Below are positions 13,801 through 26,040 of a stretch of 64,000 nucleotides of DNA, one piece after another. Position 1 is the stretch's first letter. Each line of letters opens with the position of its first letter. Position numbers and translations under genes: made by a program. The notes beneath the pieces were generated by a model, which saw only the letters and a program-made list of their open reading frames with translations, did not search any database and was not told where the DNA came from. The stretch is from Motacilla alba alba (Eukaryota; Chordata; Aves; Passeriformes; Motacillidae), in contig NC_052018.1 of the NCBI RefSeq assembly GCF_015832195.1, forward strand, positions 26,130,115 to 26,194,114. Direction: 5' to 3'.

Positions 13801-14064
13801 TTGTAAGGAAAAAATCCATACTGCAAGGAAACAAACTTGAGAGAAATGGAAACAAATGGATTTCCAAAATTTTCTAGCACAAACTGAAAAAGCCAGGGAC
13901 TATTCTGCTGCAGATCATTTAAAAATGCATAAATTGAAGGAAAAGAGGCAACTGCTCTCTCTAGCCAGGTTCCAAACCCAAAGTTACTGGGAGATGCCTG
14001 TTAACACAGATGAGCTTTCTGATATATATGGAATGATCTATCACAAGGCATCTCCAGGTTTAGG

Positions 14065-14436
14065 TATGCAGATAGGATCATTTGAATATCAGGAAGGGAA
14101 GAATTTATCCCACTGAGGCCAGTTAACTCTTTTGGCTCAATGGCTTCATATTTTTGAGCTTGATTCCACTTCAGCCAGCAAGCCAGATAAATAGGTAACT
14201 AATGGAACTTGCGCAAACTATTAAACAGAAGATGTTCCTGTCTGCCAGGGTATGCAGATAGGATCATTTGAATATCAGGAAGGGAAGAATTTATCCCACT
14301 GAGGCCAGTTAACTCTTTTGGCTCAATGGCTTCATATTTTTGAGCTTGATTCCACTTCAGCCAGCAAGCCAGATAAATAGGTAACTAATGGAACTTGCGC
14401 AAACTATTAAACAGAAGATGTTCCTGTCTGCCAGGG
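14065..14436. repeat. Perfect 186-bp tandem duplication (two copies)
   Basis: Copy 1 (14065-14250) and copy 2 (14251-14436) look identical base for base. The identity runs 2 bp further left (GG at 14063-14064 and 14249-14250), leaving 2-bp microhomology at the junction. The unit holds no recognised gene or mobile element. Its right end lies 14 bp into the left arm of the foldback at 14423-14524, and copy 1 carries the same 14-bp arm stub. Lack of divergence means a very recent event, a polymorphism or an assembly artefact. Confidence 0.97.
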
Positions 14437-14524
14437 ATGTGGTGCTGTAAATGATCATGGGAAAGACAACAGTCCCATTGTCTTTCCCAAAATAATTTGC
14501 AGCACCACATTCCTGGAAGACAGG
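14423..14524. repeat. Long near-perfect foldback (47-bp arms, 8-nt loop)
   Basis: Left arm 14423-14469 (CCTGTCTGCCAGGGATGTGG...) and right arm 14478-14524 (...AGCACCACATTCCTGGAAGA to CAGG) are inverted copies with six differences and no gaps, separated by an 8-base loop. In a plus-strand RNA two of the differences become G-U pairs, leaving four mismatches in 47. In KHDRBS2-sense RNA the same two are A-C mismatches. It could be a small MITE-like palindrome or a miRNA/hpRNA-type hairpin; I cannot tell which. No target duplication was seen. Confidence 0.85.
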
Positions 14525-17500
14525 CAAGAGGCATAAAAACCAAAACATGCAGGGATATGACAAGAAAATAAGAGGTTTATGACTCCCCATCTAGAAAGAC
14601 TCTCAGTGAATAAACATATTCTTTTTGTGCTAGAGGGAGGATAAATGACTGAAAGCACTCAGTTTACTGTGATATCAAAGGACATAAATTTAATTAAAAG
14701 GATGTGGTTGAGAAGCAGAAAAAAACCTTGTTTTTTCCTAGGTGTTGCACTCTGGGTAACATGGAGTTTTCTGAAAAAAATAGAAGGAACAACTTTCTGG
14801 AAACAAGCTGATTTGCACAGATCTGTGAAACACAAGAGGGGGCAGGCAACACATGGACATAAGACACCTAAGAAAAGTAATGGAAAAAGCATTTTTCATT
14901 AATGTCTCATCCACTGACTTCTCACAAATTGATTCTACAGGCAACTGTAAGTTTAGATGGAAGAACAGTTTCAAGAAAAATAAAGAAGAAAGTCAAGGGA
15001 ATGAAAAGTATGTGCTGAGAAGATGGTGCATGAAAGCTTCCCAAGGACTGGCAAGCCCTGGAGGCTACTGGTGCTGGTGAACGAGCACACATTTGTGTCC
15101 GTGTGCGTCTGGAACTCAGCCTGTTTCCAAGATGACTGCTCTACACAGGTGAAGACTATGGAGTCACATTTGCTGCTGATGAAATAAAGGATCCTGTGAC
15201 AGACTTTCTGAACACCTACCATTGACCTGCCAGTAAAGCCCTCTACTTTCTGAGTATATAGAGTTGTCTTCCCAAATGTTGCTCTAACCAGGTAATCGTG
15301 AGACTGCAGTTCAGGTGGGAGACTCACTAAGGTGAATAGCTTCTGAGAATAATTATTTACCTTTAGCAAAAAACCTAAACAATTGCAATACTTAATAGAA
15401 TCACTAAAAGTTTATAGAATAAAAGCTATTATAAGGAGTATTGGTTATGATCTGTATCTACCTCAAATTGCCTCCCCTATCAGGGGAAAAAAGGACTTTA
15501 CAACTCACTAGGGGTGATACACAGAGGTATTTTCCAAAAAACTGGGGTGATTGAGCAGCTGGAAGTTGTAAAATACAAGTAACACTGGAGGAAACAGTGA
15601 TAAAGATGATCTCTTCTTTTAATCTGTGCCTGACAACAGATTTACATTTTCTCTGTCTAAGGAGAAAGTATTTTATTTAGAATTTTTTTTAAGTAAAAAC
15701 CTAGCTTTAGATTGCCTTTAGATTGTGAAAGCCTTTGGCACCTTTTGACATGCTCACTTAAAGGAAAAACTGAGAGAATGCAGATTACAGTAGGATTTAA
15801 AGAGTTAACATCCTTTTGCCATTTTGGTCCTTGAAGATTTCAGTTTCAAAAGATGGGGTAGTTTGCTTTTGTTTGTTTCCTTTCCCTTGCATTTTTCTTT
15901 GTTGCTGCTTGTTTGTTATGGTCCTTATAGCCCCACATCAGCTCATACCAGGAAGCTGAAGATATTTAGGAAGATAAAAAAACTGTGCTGCAGCAGAAGC
16001 AGTGTGCTCTTGTAACTTTTGCTCACATCTTGAAGGCAAGCTGAGGGTCCAATCCTACTCTTGGTCATAAACCTGTTTGTGGGGTGAAATGTTCGTAAGC
16101 TGTAAGGTGCTGCGTCTGTAGACATAAAAATACAAAGTCTTTATGACTTTTAAACACAAAAAAGAAAAACCTAACAGAAAAATATGAAATGGGTGAGCAG
16201 CAATTAATGATTTAAAACTACTACTGATGCTCCTAGCTGTGAGCTAGTTTTCTAAATTAAATGCCACTCATTGCTCTATGTGTCCCCTAGAGATTTTCCA
16301 GATGAATATGATAAAGGAGTACTTCAAGGGAACAGAAATACTTGCCTAAGAAATTAACATTTCAGAGATTTTGCATAAAGTCCAAATCAAAATTCCCAGC
16401 AGGCTGGAAGTAAATCTAAAGGTTATCTTTTCAAAACCTAAATCAAGTTTTTATAGGAATTCCCAAATTTCTATCTCCAACTCTAAGAGCTGAAACTCCT
16501 GGCAACACATTGAGCTAAACTACCATGGCCATAAGCCAGAGTAAGAAACCTCACAGGCATGGGTGGAGTGGCACCAGTGTATACTGTGGTGCAATGGACC
16601 ACTAGGTGATTTTTGGTTGGCTTTGTTTTGGGTTGTTTTTTTTTTTTAACTTTCTGAAGTCTTTTATAACTTCTTATTCTTGTTGAGAATGCTGACACTC
16701 TCACTTGGAAAAAATATTGCATATGTACCTATACTGCATGACCTTAAACATTTTGACAGGCAGTGACACTCAAAAGCTTTTAAAACTCTGGACACTAAAG
16801 ACAATACCTTTGACCTCACATTTCAGTGAAGCAATAGCATTGGGGAAGAATATAATGCAATGCTTGGACCACAACATCCTACAGCCAAAACCTGCTACAT
16901 TTTTCTTCCCTTTTGGGCTATCTGAGCATTAATTTATAACTTTCTTGAAAAAAACAATGAAGTCAAGAGAATCCTATCAGAGAACTAACTTTCTACTATT
17001 AGGACACTATATCCATGGTAGTTGTGACCTAATGAAAAAACACATTGTGCTTCAAACCAAAAACCTATTGGGCATTGTTCACATTACCTATGAACTTAAT
17101 CCTCTAAGATATCGAAACATTTACTTAAAGGTTGCAGAACTGACCTCACAGCACTTAGAATTTGCAGGGAAGAGACCAGTGCACACTGCAACTATCGCAT
17201 ATTTTCAAAATCTTTTTTAAGGCAATCACATAATACAGCTGTTAAAAACCAGCCTAAAGCAAACAAGCTAATAATTGCATCTCAGTAGTTTCACTGGTGC
17301 TCATTTCAGATCTTTTTAGTTGCAAACAAGCTCTTAATGCTTGGTTTTTTTCTTATAAAGAAAAGGTAATGAAACAAATTCTCTTTAATAGGAAAAGCTG
17401 TTGTCCAGTGACAGTGGACCTTATTTGGAAAGCACTTTAACCCACAGATTCAAGAAAGGCATGTAGTTCAACTGCAATTATCTCCTCTTTCCTTAACAAC

Positions 17501-20241
17501 CAGTTTTAACCAAAAACCGAAACTTGAAGAAGGCAGCAATTAAAAGTGCTCAGTAGCTGATAAAAGACTGAGTCTAATAAAAGTAGTTTATGTGGTTTTT
17601 CAAAGCTGCAGTGCAAGTTTGTTCTCGAAGTTTTCATGTTTTATAGGAAGACAACATGAATCTTGAATAACAGAATCCTTTCAATAGCCAGGACAAATGA
17701 CATCTAAAAATCTAATAAATAACCTTGCTATCAGGACACCAATTTCCAAATCCTACTCTATGTAAGTAAAACATGGTTCAAAAATATGTTTGGAGCAAAG
17801 ACAATGTGATCCCCTTTAGTTCAAATAACTGATCAGTCTTCCAAATGTCTTGCAGGTGATGAACAATGAGTTTTCAGAAAAAGATATGCAGGCTAAAAAA
17901 CTATTTTTCATTTTTTCCCACAAAATGAAAAGTAACCAAAAATCTTTATTTGTTTAACACTTAATATATTATTAAATCAAAATTAAAACATTCTATTGTT
18001 CTTAGGTTATTCCACTCTTCTAAACAGACTCCTTTAAGCCACTTTTAAAATAATTTTTTTTAAAAAAACTACTGATGCAGCTATACTTGGGCATCTCTTC
18101 AGTAACTTCTAACATAACGTTATGTGCTCTGTGGTGTTTTGTGCACAATTGGAGCTGGTCATAATACACATTTTAGGTAAGCTGCATTGCCTTTTCAAAT
18201 TAATCTATCCTGTTCTCACACTGTAGGCCCAGCAGATACTCAGAAATCTCAAGTCACCCTTAACAAATGTTCCCTGTTGCTCTGAAAGGAGACAGCCTAA
18301 AATATTTAGCCTCTAAAATTTACCCACAGGTTTCTTTAAGGAAGATAAGGAAATTCTGAGGAACAGGCATACCTCTGTTGATATAATCCGCTTCCCAGAC
18401 ACAGAAGCTGCCCCTCTGTATGACCAAAATTACTGACTACAGCCAGAGCAGTTCACTGTTGAGCCAAAACTTCCCTCTTGTTATTTTGGCACTAAAAAAC
18501 CTCAAATCAGCAGATCAGTTCTTTTTGAAGATTTAAGTGTTTAGGGATCTAGGGCATAAATGTTTTCAGCACTTTTCAGCAGAAATTCTGTTTCTGCTTC
18601 TCTGATGCAACTCAGCATCCAGCCACAGCAGACTGGAGGGGGAAAACACACGTGCCTGCAGTCTCTCTAGAAACTGCTATGGCTCATGGCATAATACAGA
18701 GCTTTAAGCTTTAAGGAAATTCTAGTGTCCAGAGAGAAATTACATTGATTTTTCTTGAATACTCCTTCAAAACAAAGCCAATACACATAAACTGACTTCT
18801 TTTATGGTTCAAAAAACCCAAAAAAGCCTCCAGACTTTGGTAATTTGTAATTAGATCAGTAAAAATGTACTGCATAAATGATACTAGTGCACTTGTTTTT
18901 TGACAAGAAAACTGTTTTAACCAGAGCAAGTTGTATTTTCCTTAGCATGTAGCAATTCACACCATTATTTATGCCCACAGTCAAATACATTTTCTTTTTC
19001 TTTACATTTTATCAGTATCTCAACCTAGAATAGCCTCTCTGAAATGCTAATTGTAACTCTTACCCATCCCATGATTATTCTCACACTCTTTTGCCAGGAA
19101 CTGGTAACACTGATGTACACAGATGAGAAAATTCCTGCCTCTCACTGTAATTGCACAGGGATTTTGTTTTCTTTTGAGTCAGTAATGTCTAAATTGGATT
19201 AAGATAAATTGTTTATGAGCCTTTCTTTACAGAAATTGCTTTCATGGCTGCTATATTTAATGGCAGTTTACCCCAGAACTTCATTTTTTACACCTGTCTC
19301 ATATGAACAAGTCTCCATGAAGCTCATACTCAATTTCAGATTATTCTTAAGGACTAAAAACCTTTTGAGGAGGAAAAGAAAATACCCCAAATTTTGCTGA
19401 CATACTCATGACTGAATGTAGTACCTGTCATGCTGGCACTATTCATAATGATCAGATGAAAATAAAATTATATGATCAGAAGAGTGACCAATCTCAAAAT
19501 CAGAACTCTTAATCTGTCTATTAATGTGTTTAAACATCTTTACACTCCCTTGTCTGGGCAATTGATGCTCTCAGCAAAAGTAATCTGAGTGGGTGGCTGA
19601 GAATGGAGCAGCTGGGTATCAGATGTAGTACTGATGCAAATTACTGCTACTTTGCGGACATACATTCATTCATCCAAGGAAATATTTATGATTCCAGAAG
19701 TTAGATATAAGTAATTCAATATTTTACCTGTCAATACCTGGAAATAAAATCAGTAGTGTATTCAACATTTATTATCTCATAATTGTAAATGAAGTGTCAC
19801 TAAATGTCTGACTAAAATGTCATCAAGAAAACTCTGAAAAATTAAATATAATCTGTGTGCATATTTTGTCCAGTTTGTGGGTTTTTTGTTTGTTTTTTTT
19901 TTTAATATTGCAATTCCAGACCTCATAATGTCTATGTGATTGCTGACACACATTACCAAGACCAAATAATGCCAACCAAAAAATCCTGATTGGTCTTTCC
20001 TTTATTTCAGCATATTATTGCTTTCATAATTTTAGCTACTGAGATTAATGACAGAGGTGACAGAAATCAAAGAAGAATAATGCACAACATTACTACAGGC
20101 TATATACAGGTAAAATATAGTGAAATTAGGAGTCAGTATTTCTGTGTTGACCATAACACTCCTGTTCCACAGATTCTAAAAGACATCACTATGCAATCAG
20201 GACTTGTTCTTTGGGTCAAATACATGTGAAGGCTTCCTTAA
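14525..20241. other. Intron stretch, nothing recognised
   Basis: A minus-strand open frame of 132 codons (14971-15369) has no recognisable domain. T-runs occur at 16636-16647 and 19882-19903. No mobile element was identified. Confidence 0.55.
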
Positions 20242-20610
20242 TGTTCTGGTTTTAGATGGGACAGGATTAATTTTCTTCCTAATAAATGGTACCCTGTTGT
20301 GTTTGGGATTTAGTATGACAATAATATTGATAACACACTAATGTTTGGGTTGTTGTTATGTAGTGCTTACCCCAATCCAACCAAGGACTTTGAGTGTCTC
20401 ATGCTCTGCCAGTGAGGATCTGCACAAGAAGCCAAGAGGGAGCAAAGCCAGGACAGCTGACCCAAACTGGCCGAAAGGATATTCCATACCACAGAGCATC
20501 ATGTTCAGTATATAAAATGGGTGGGGAACTAGTTGAGGAGGACTAACACTTACCCGCAAGTAATTACTTAGAGGCATTGACCAGGCTGTGATTCCAAACA
20601 TCTTTTTTTT
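20242..20610 (+). mobile_element. Truncated ERVL-type LTR, U3 side (about 370 bp)
   Basis: The sequence starts TGTTCTGGTTTTAGATGGGA and follows the avian ERVL LTR pattern (TTAATTTTCTTCCTA, GCTGACCCAAACTGGCC, GGATATTCCATACC) to a TATATAAAA box (20509-20517). The match fades around 20600 and the 3' part (R/U5 and CA end) is not seen. It belongs to a different subfamily from the 60180 LTR and is more eroded. It is antisense to KHDRBS2. Confidence 0.82.
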
Positions 20611-21000
20611 TCTTTATCTATAGTGCATTTTTACACACACTTAAGCAAAATGTTCACTTTGTTATCTTCTCCTAGAACTATACTCTGAATAAATATTCAA
20701 CATTAAAAAAAACCCCCCATCTCTAAAGAAACAGAAAATAAAAGAGAAAACTCATTTATGGACTCCAATAATAAAGCAGTAATATATAAAGCTGTACTTT
20801 CACATGAGAAAGAGACTTCTCTCAGAACAAATGAACTTTAAACTGGTTTCTCTTTTAGGTGAATCGCTTGAATAACAGTGATACTATAGCAATTGTGAAG
20901 GTCTAAGCAAGGTTGGCATAGCAAGAAAAAAATTGTATTTAAGCAAATTATGTAACTTGAAAAAAACAAACTAGCCTTGCAGTCAAGAGTCAATTATAGA

Positions 21001-21071
21001 CATTTTAATTGAGTCATTAATAAACAGACAGAGAATCTAAGTGTAACACCTAAAACAACATACGTTTTAAC
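21001..21071 (-). promoter_or_regulatory. UUAA-motif cluster just downstream of exon 3 donor
   Basis: Within 100 nt after the exon 3 donor the sense strand shows AGTTAAAAC (site at 21064-21071), GTTTATTAATG (21015-21025) and CAATTAAAATG (21001-21011). The arrangement resembles that after exon 2: a weak donor followed by STAR-type motifs. Function is inferred, not shown. Confidence 0.3.
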
Positions 21072-21100
21072 TAATTGCAACCACAATCCAGACACAGTAC

Positions 21101-21217
21101 CTTAGCTTTATCCCTCATGGATCCTTTTCCCAGGATGGACATTTTTGCACCTGTTTCTTCTTGTAACCTCTTTAAGGAGTTTCCTCTTGGTCCAAGCAAT
21201 TTCCCAACAAAATTGAA
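21101..21217 (-). CDS. KHDRBS2: KHDRBS2 (SLM1) exon 3, KH-domain core with GXXG loop
   Basis: This minus-strand exon is 117 nt and encodes exactly 39 codons, from [18 protein letters not shown] through [15 protein letters not shown] to RDKAK, about residues 74-112 of the human protein. GPRG (exon residues 9-12) is the GXXG loop that holds the RNA backbone in KH domains. GNSLKRL marks an SLM protein, as KHDRBS1 is recalled as GNTIKRL here. EETGAKMSI marks KHDRBS2, as KHDRBS3 is recalled as EETLTKMSI. The acceptor AG is at 21219-21218 after a pyrimidine-rich run, with a plausible branch adenine near 21243 (CTAA, 26 nt upstream). The donor is AAG|GTACTGTG (GT at 21100-21099). Both boundaries are phase 0, so the exon is symmetric. 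No stop, frameshift or missing key residue is seen. Confidence 0.97.
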
Positions 21218-23850
21218 CTAGAATGAAAATAAGAGAACTCTTTTAGACCCACAAGTACTTTTCCAAATACTTCATAAACATGATGACTAAACATGAAAAT
21301 TTTACTTTCCTTTAAAAGGAATACTCCTACCTAGCTTTGAGCCTAATTGGCAGACACATAAGACTGAAGAACCAAGATATTCACTCATCTAGTGTGAAAG
21401 ACAGAAAAAGCATTCATAGTTTATTTGAACCCTGGGAGGGTCCTCTCTAGGACTGACAGGCCAATGGCTGCTACGTTTAGTGAACTGCTAAACAAGATAT
21501 TTGCTCATGAGACAGTACTGGTGAAACTCAGAGAATGCCTAGGTTCTTTCCCAAGTCAGCCAGCTTTACTTGCAAGTAATATATCCTGTAAAGATAGAGC
21601 TTTAGATAGATTTTTAGGATTTGATGCTTCGCACATTGACTTGAAAGTAAGAGCTGTTTTGTGTATCGGCTTCAAACACCTGCTTTGCCAGCACCAGAAC
21701 AAATGACAATCAATAGAACGTGGTAGATATTCAAGGGCATTTTCTAAAATGAATACAGCTTTGTCTGCCACACTGCTAATATTCCTAAACACTGCACGCT
21801 TCATGCTACACATACAGCAGTTTTTTTCTGTATGAAGAGGAAAGATGTCTACAGGAAAATCAGAAGACAGAACAATAAATAAATGAGGTGTTAATATCAT
21901 GTCGAAACAAAGCAGCAAAAAGGGAGGAGTCTATTAAATAATTTGTTTATTCTGTTATCAACAATCTTTTCATTTATTATTTTTTATTATTTCCAACATC
22001 TTTTAAAAATGCTGTGATATATGGTCTTCAGAAGCTGACTGGACATCATCAGCACTTGCTTAACATGTTTTGGAATCATGTTCAAGTCTGAACAGACAGT
22101 ATTCTGATCTGGCTTTGAACAAAGAATAAGCTCCACCAAAGCAAAAGGGGTGTCATTGTTTCAGCACTTGCTTGGTTTTATTTAGAGAAAAAGAACATGA
22201 CATTAAGAAATATCAATCAAGAAAATGTTTCTGTCAAAAATACACACAAAAGTCTATAAAGATGTTATAATATACGTTGTTTTGCAGTACCTTCTATTTT
22301 AAACATGAAAAAATGGGGAAATATTCTTGTTTTCACTTTAACCAGCAAGAATGTAACAACACAAATGCATCAGCCATGTTAATAACACCCAAACTCTGAA
22401 TCATGCCAGATGCTCCAAATCCCAAGCTCGCTATTAGTCCAGTGTCTTAATTAAAAATAATTTTTAACTTCCTTCAAATGCTGGTTAAGCTATCTAAGAA
22501 AATAGTATATAATCACAGGAAAAATAAATATGTACAGTAAAATCTACTGCCACCTAAAGCAAAAGATAATGTGCCCATGGGGGAAATAGTAAGTGGTAAC
22601 ATTTTCAGGAAAATTTAGCATGATTTGAAGCTCCAAAACCAGATTTTTCAAGCTAGTGTGTTTTTACTTTTTTCCAACTCTACCTGTTGATTTAATAAAA
22701 GGTATCAGCTCTTCAAATAGGGTTCAATTTCAAGTCAGTGTCTCAATCAATGTAGCAACAATCCTATGTCTTCAAACTGTTGTTCAACCTCTTCCAGGGA
22801 AAACCTAGCTTGGAAGAAGTTGTTGGCTTCAAACTGATTATTCAATTTTGTATGAAAATAAACTAAACAATGAGGAAGAAATGGCAAGAACTGAACTTTA
22901 ATACTAGCTACTGCTTTAATACTAGATAGCAGACTTAATCTATTGATAGAAATAAGATTTCAAAAATCACACATTTATATACCCATGTATATAAGGTTTA
23001 TTAGGGATAGCTGAGCAAACAGCAGAGCTTTTGTTTCTCTGCAGGGACCCTCTTACCTGTGGAAGGGAGGGTGTCACAAGTTACACCACCAAATCTTTTG
23101 TGACAATTACAGATCACCAATCAGACAAAAACCATGTCCTGCTGCATCCTTTCAGTGCTTCTTAGTATCAAGAAAGTCTACCCCTTCAAAGGTGAAAGAA
23201 CTGTAACATTATGTAACTTTGGAGGAAACTATGAGAAGGCTAACCAAAGCCTGACTACATTTGTTCTCTGAATGGAATAAAACTATTAAATTACACTCTG
23301 TGAAGATTTATGTTGACCATTTATATTTAAGCACTTCATAAACTGTATAATCATTACCTTGACATATTGCTGCAAAGGAACAGTATGGCCAGCACAGATC
23401 ATGTTATGTGCTAAGTGGATTTTAATCACTTCATAGGAAATAAGTGGCTGGGGATTTTAATTCTATTGATTATGTAGCAGACAGACACTCACATTTCATC
23501 CACTATCTACAAAACATGTATCAGGAAGGAAGCAGTTATTTACAACTAAAAACTGAGTTGCTCTTAGTTTGGTTTTGTCTTAAATTGCAGAAAAGCCACA
23601 GCACTATAACTGGCATCCTACTGTTATGCTCAGTCTTCCAAGCATGTCTGAAGCCACTGGATATCCTCAGCACAATCTATAATCCCAAAACTCCCCAAGG
23701 TCTGAAAGTACTGGTAGACTAACTTTGACTCAATAACTTGTGAAAAATTATATACTTTATGTTCACATATAGGTAAAAGAAGCACATAAGAAAGAGGATG
23801 TTTCAGTGAACAGCCCAAAATGCAGGAAATCTGAAACACAACTTAATCTC

Positions 23851-23874
23851 TTTTTTTTTTTTCTTTTTTTTTTT
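23851..23874. repeat. Poly(T) tract with one C
   Basis: T12, C, T11. On the sense strand of KHDRBS2 this is poly(A). Confidence 0.9.
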
Positions 23875-25838
23875 AATGAAGATATGCTGGGCAGAACCAA
23901 CTTTAATACTGGAAAGTTTAGGCTCCAGTTAGAGCCACATGCACGCACACGCAACCTGAGCACAGAGACAGTGAAGGAAAATGTGGAAACTCAGGCAGCT
24001 GGACTGCATATAATGGTGAGCCTTGCCCACAAACACAGATTCCTGGTACAGCAGATGTAACTGCAAATCTTACTCTGCAATCTCAGATCCAATCCGATTC
24101 TGCCAGGAGTACAAATTTTCTCCAAATAATAGTAGCTCTAAGTCTCTGGGATAATATTTGGTCATAGAGAAATTGTTATTCAATTGTTATTGTCAGCTAA
24201 GAAATGCTGACATATAGAAGAGAGAGTATTAACAGAAAGCTTCCACTGCTGGGGAGCAAAAAAACTTCCATTTGAAAAATATTGTTGTGTTTGTAGATGT
24301 TCTTATAGGTGGCTTAACTTTTCAATCATGTTTATGAACATGATGAACAAGCTAGGCTTTCTAGCTTGTAGAAACCCTTCCTGGTTTATGGCAGAGATTT
24401 TGTATATTATTTTCTTAGATTTTTCTTATCATTTGTCTGGGGGAGATGATGCATATCTTCAGGGGGAAATGATCAGGTGAGAGCAGGGGATGCTTTACTT
24501 ATAATCAAATACATGATGTTTTGTGTATCAACAACGGTGGAATAAACCTTCTCTGCAAAATAAAACCCGACAGAGAATACAGCTCAATAGATCTTTCCTT
24601 TATCTACAGCCAGTATCTCCAAAATCTTCCCCGACCAATATGTAAACACAGTTTCAGCAGATTTATCTGCATCCTGATTACTTTCACACTTCACACAAGC
24701 AATCAGACAGTAAGGCGCCCAAAGCCAAAGCTCTGGCTCCCCAGTTTTCATCAAAAATTTTTGTTCAAACTACCTCAGGACAGCAAACCAAGGTATAACA
24801 AATCTAAGGGATAGTTTATAGCATCAGCATTCAAGCCTCAAGCTAAGTACAATGTCTGGTAGAAAATGCATGTTTACATTTAGAAGAATATTTGTTTCCC
24901 TAATTGATGGAGCCTGAATACATTTCTACTAGAATTATAACATTTCCTTCTTTATAAAATCTAATTTAATAAGGTTTTACAACCAGAATCAAGGAATATG
25001 CTTACCATTCAAAAAACACATTTGCGCCAGTGACTGTTTCTATTTTATACACAGATCAGTGTTCACAGCAGTAACAAAAGCTAGATAAATATTGAATGGG
25101 ATAAAACAAATGTTTCCAGCTGTATGATAATGCAGAACAAAGCCCAGAACTGGGAGAAGAAATTAAATTATTCTAGAAGCAGCAAATCAGAAATAGTCCT
25201 GGCTTGACAACATGAAACAGGTTTATTATTTCTCAATGTTTTGTTCACCATTGCTATCAGTTCCTTTGTGGAGAGACAAAGTATGATTCCATTTTCAGAG
25301 CTACTTATCCTCATGAAATCCTGTCCTTATTCATGGAGAGCAGGACGGGGGTACAGGTGGGGAAGAATCTTTCTAAATTCAGTCCTGTTCTCAAGAAAAG
25401 TGGAGAAGACAAAGACGGTCACGTCTGAAAAAAATCTTACTGTTTGAGACCTGCCTATAATTAAGGTCCTATTCTAAGACTTCTGACAGCTCATTTAATT
25501 TAGAACAGCATTTATTTTAAAAGTATCTCAAGTTTTCATATGCACAAGGGACTTCATGTTAAGGAAGTACTGGAATACTATGAAGGCAAATTTTATTTTT
25601 CTCAACATTTTGTAAGCATTGTATTACAATGCCTGTAATAACATGTTTTAACTTTTGGTGAGCCCTGAATTGGTCAGGCATTTGGGCTGAGTTCAGATCT
25701 TAGAAGCATATGTGTGTATGTGTGATAGTAGCCCACTGGATAAAAGTATCTGCAGTGCAGTAGAAGTAAGTAAGGGTGATAGGTTAGGACAGCAAAATAA
25801 ACTTTATGGCAACTGTCCATTGGATTAGAAAGTTATAT

Positions 25839-25868
25839 ATTGTCTTGTAATATACATTGTCTTGTAAT
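25839..25868. repeat. Short tandem duplication (17-bp unit)
   Basis: ATTGTCTTGTAAT occurs at 25839-25851 and 25856-25868. Confidence 0.9.
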
Positions 25869-26021
25869 GAAGAACTTGTGACCATTTTGAGCTGTGGCCG
25901 ACTGCTTGCTCTCTTAAACCTCACGGCCTCTGAGACTGATTATTTATCTGAGGAGCAATAGATCAGTTTTAGCCCAACTGTGGTCCCATCCCTTCATTAA
26001 AAGTGGCAATAATAATATTCC

Positions 26022-26040
26022 ATTCTATTCTATTCTATTC
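26022..26040. repeat. (ATTCT)n pentanucleotide repeat
   Basis: Nearly four copies of ATTCT. The CR1 tail also contains ATTCT, but no CR1 body precedes it, so it is called a simple repeat. Confidence 0.8.

Larger units (their letters stand above)
7801..14062. other. Intron stretch with few landmarks
   Basis: It holds a poly(A) run (8884-8899) and the GC-richer block at 10455-10800. A sequence near 11632-11672 (AAAACTGCCACTGGCTTCAG) faintly recalls ancient L3/CR1 3' ends. Otherwise no gene or repeat was recognised. Confidence 0.55.
1..21100 (-). other. KHDRBS2: KHDRBS2 intron 3, 5' part (at least 21.1 kb)
   Basis: The intron runs from the exon 3 donor at 21100 to the left edge of the window. 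I looked on the minus strand for the next exon (second half of KH and QUA2, with the family motifs EEELRKSGEAKYAHL and VPDYNDEIRQ) and did not see it, so the intron should extend past the left edge. Confidence 0.85.

Noticed and set aside
14065..14436. Direct repeats as a CRISPR-like array
   Set aside because: There are only two adjacent 186-bp copies with no spacers, and the genome is vertebrate.
14971..15369. 132-codon minus-strand open frame after the foldback
   Set aside because: The composition looks vaguely protein-like, but I recognise no family. No flanking splice pair in frame was evident and nothing ties it to KHDRBS2.
1..21100. Next KHDRBS2 exon (second half of KH, QUA2)
   Set aside because: I looked by eye on the minus strand for its motifs and did not find it. 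A tBLASTn with the bird protein would settle this.
26022..26040. ATTCT repeats as a CR1 tail
   Set aside because: The CR1 tail unit is the octamer ATTCTATG/A, not ATTCT, and no CR1 body is present upstream.
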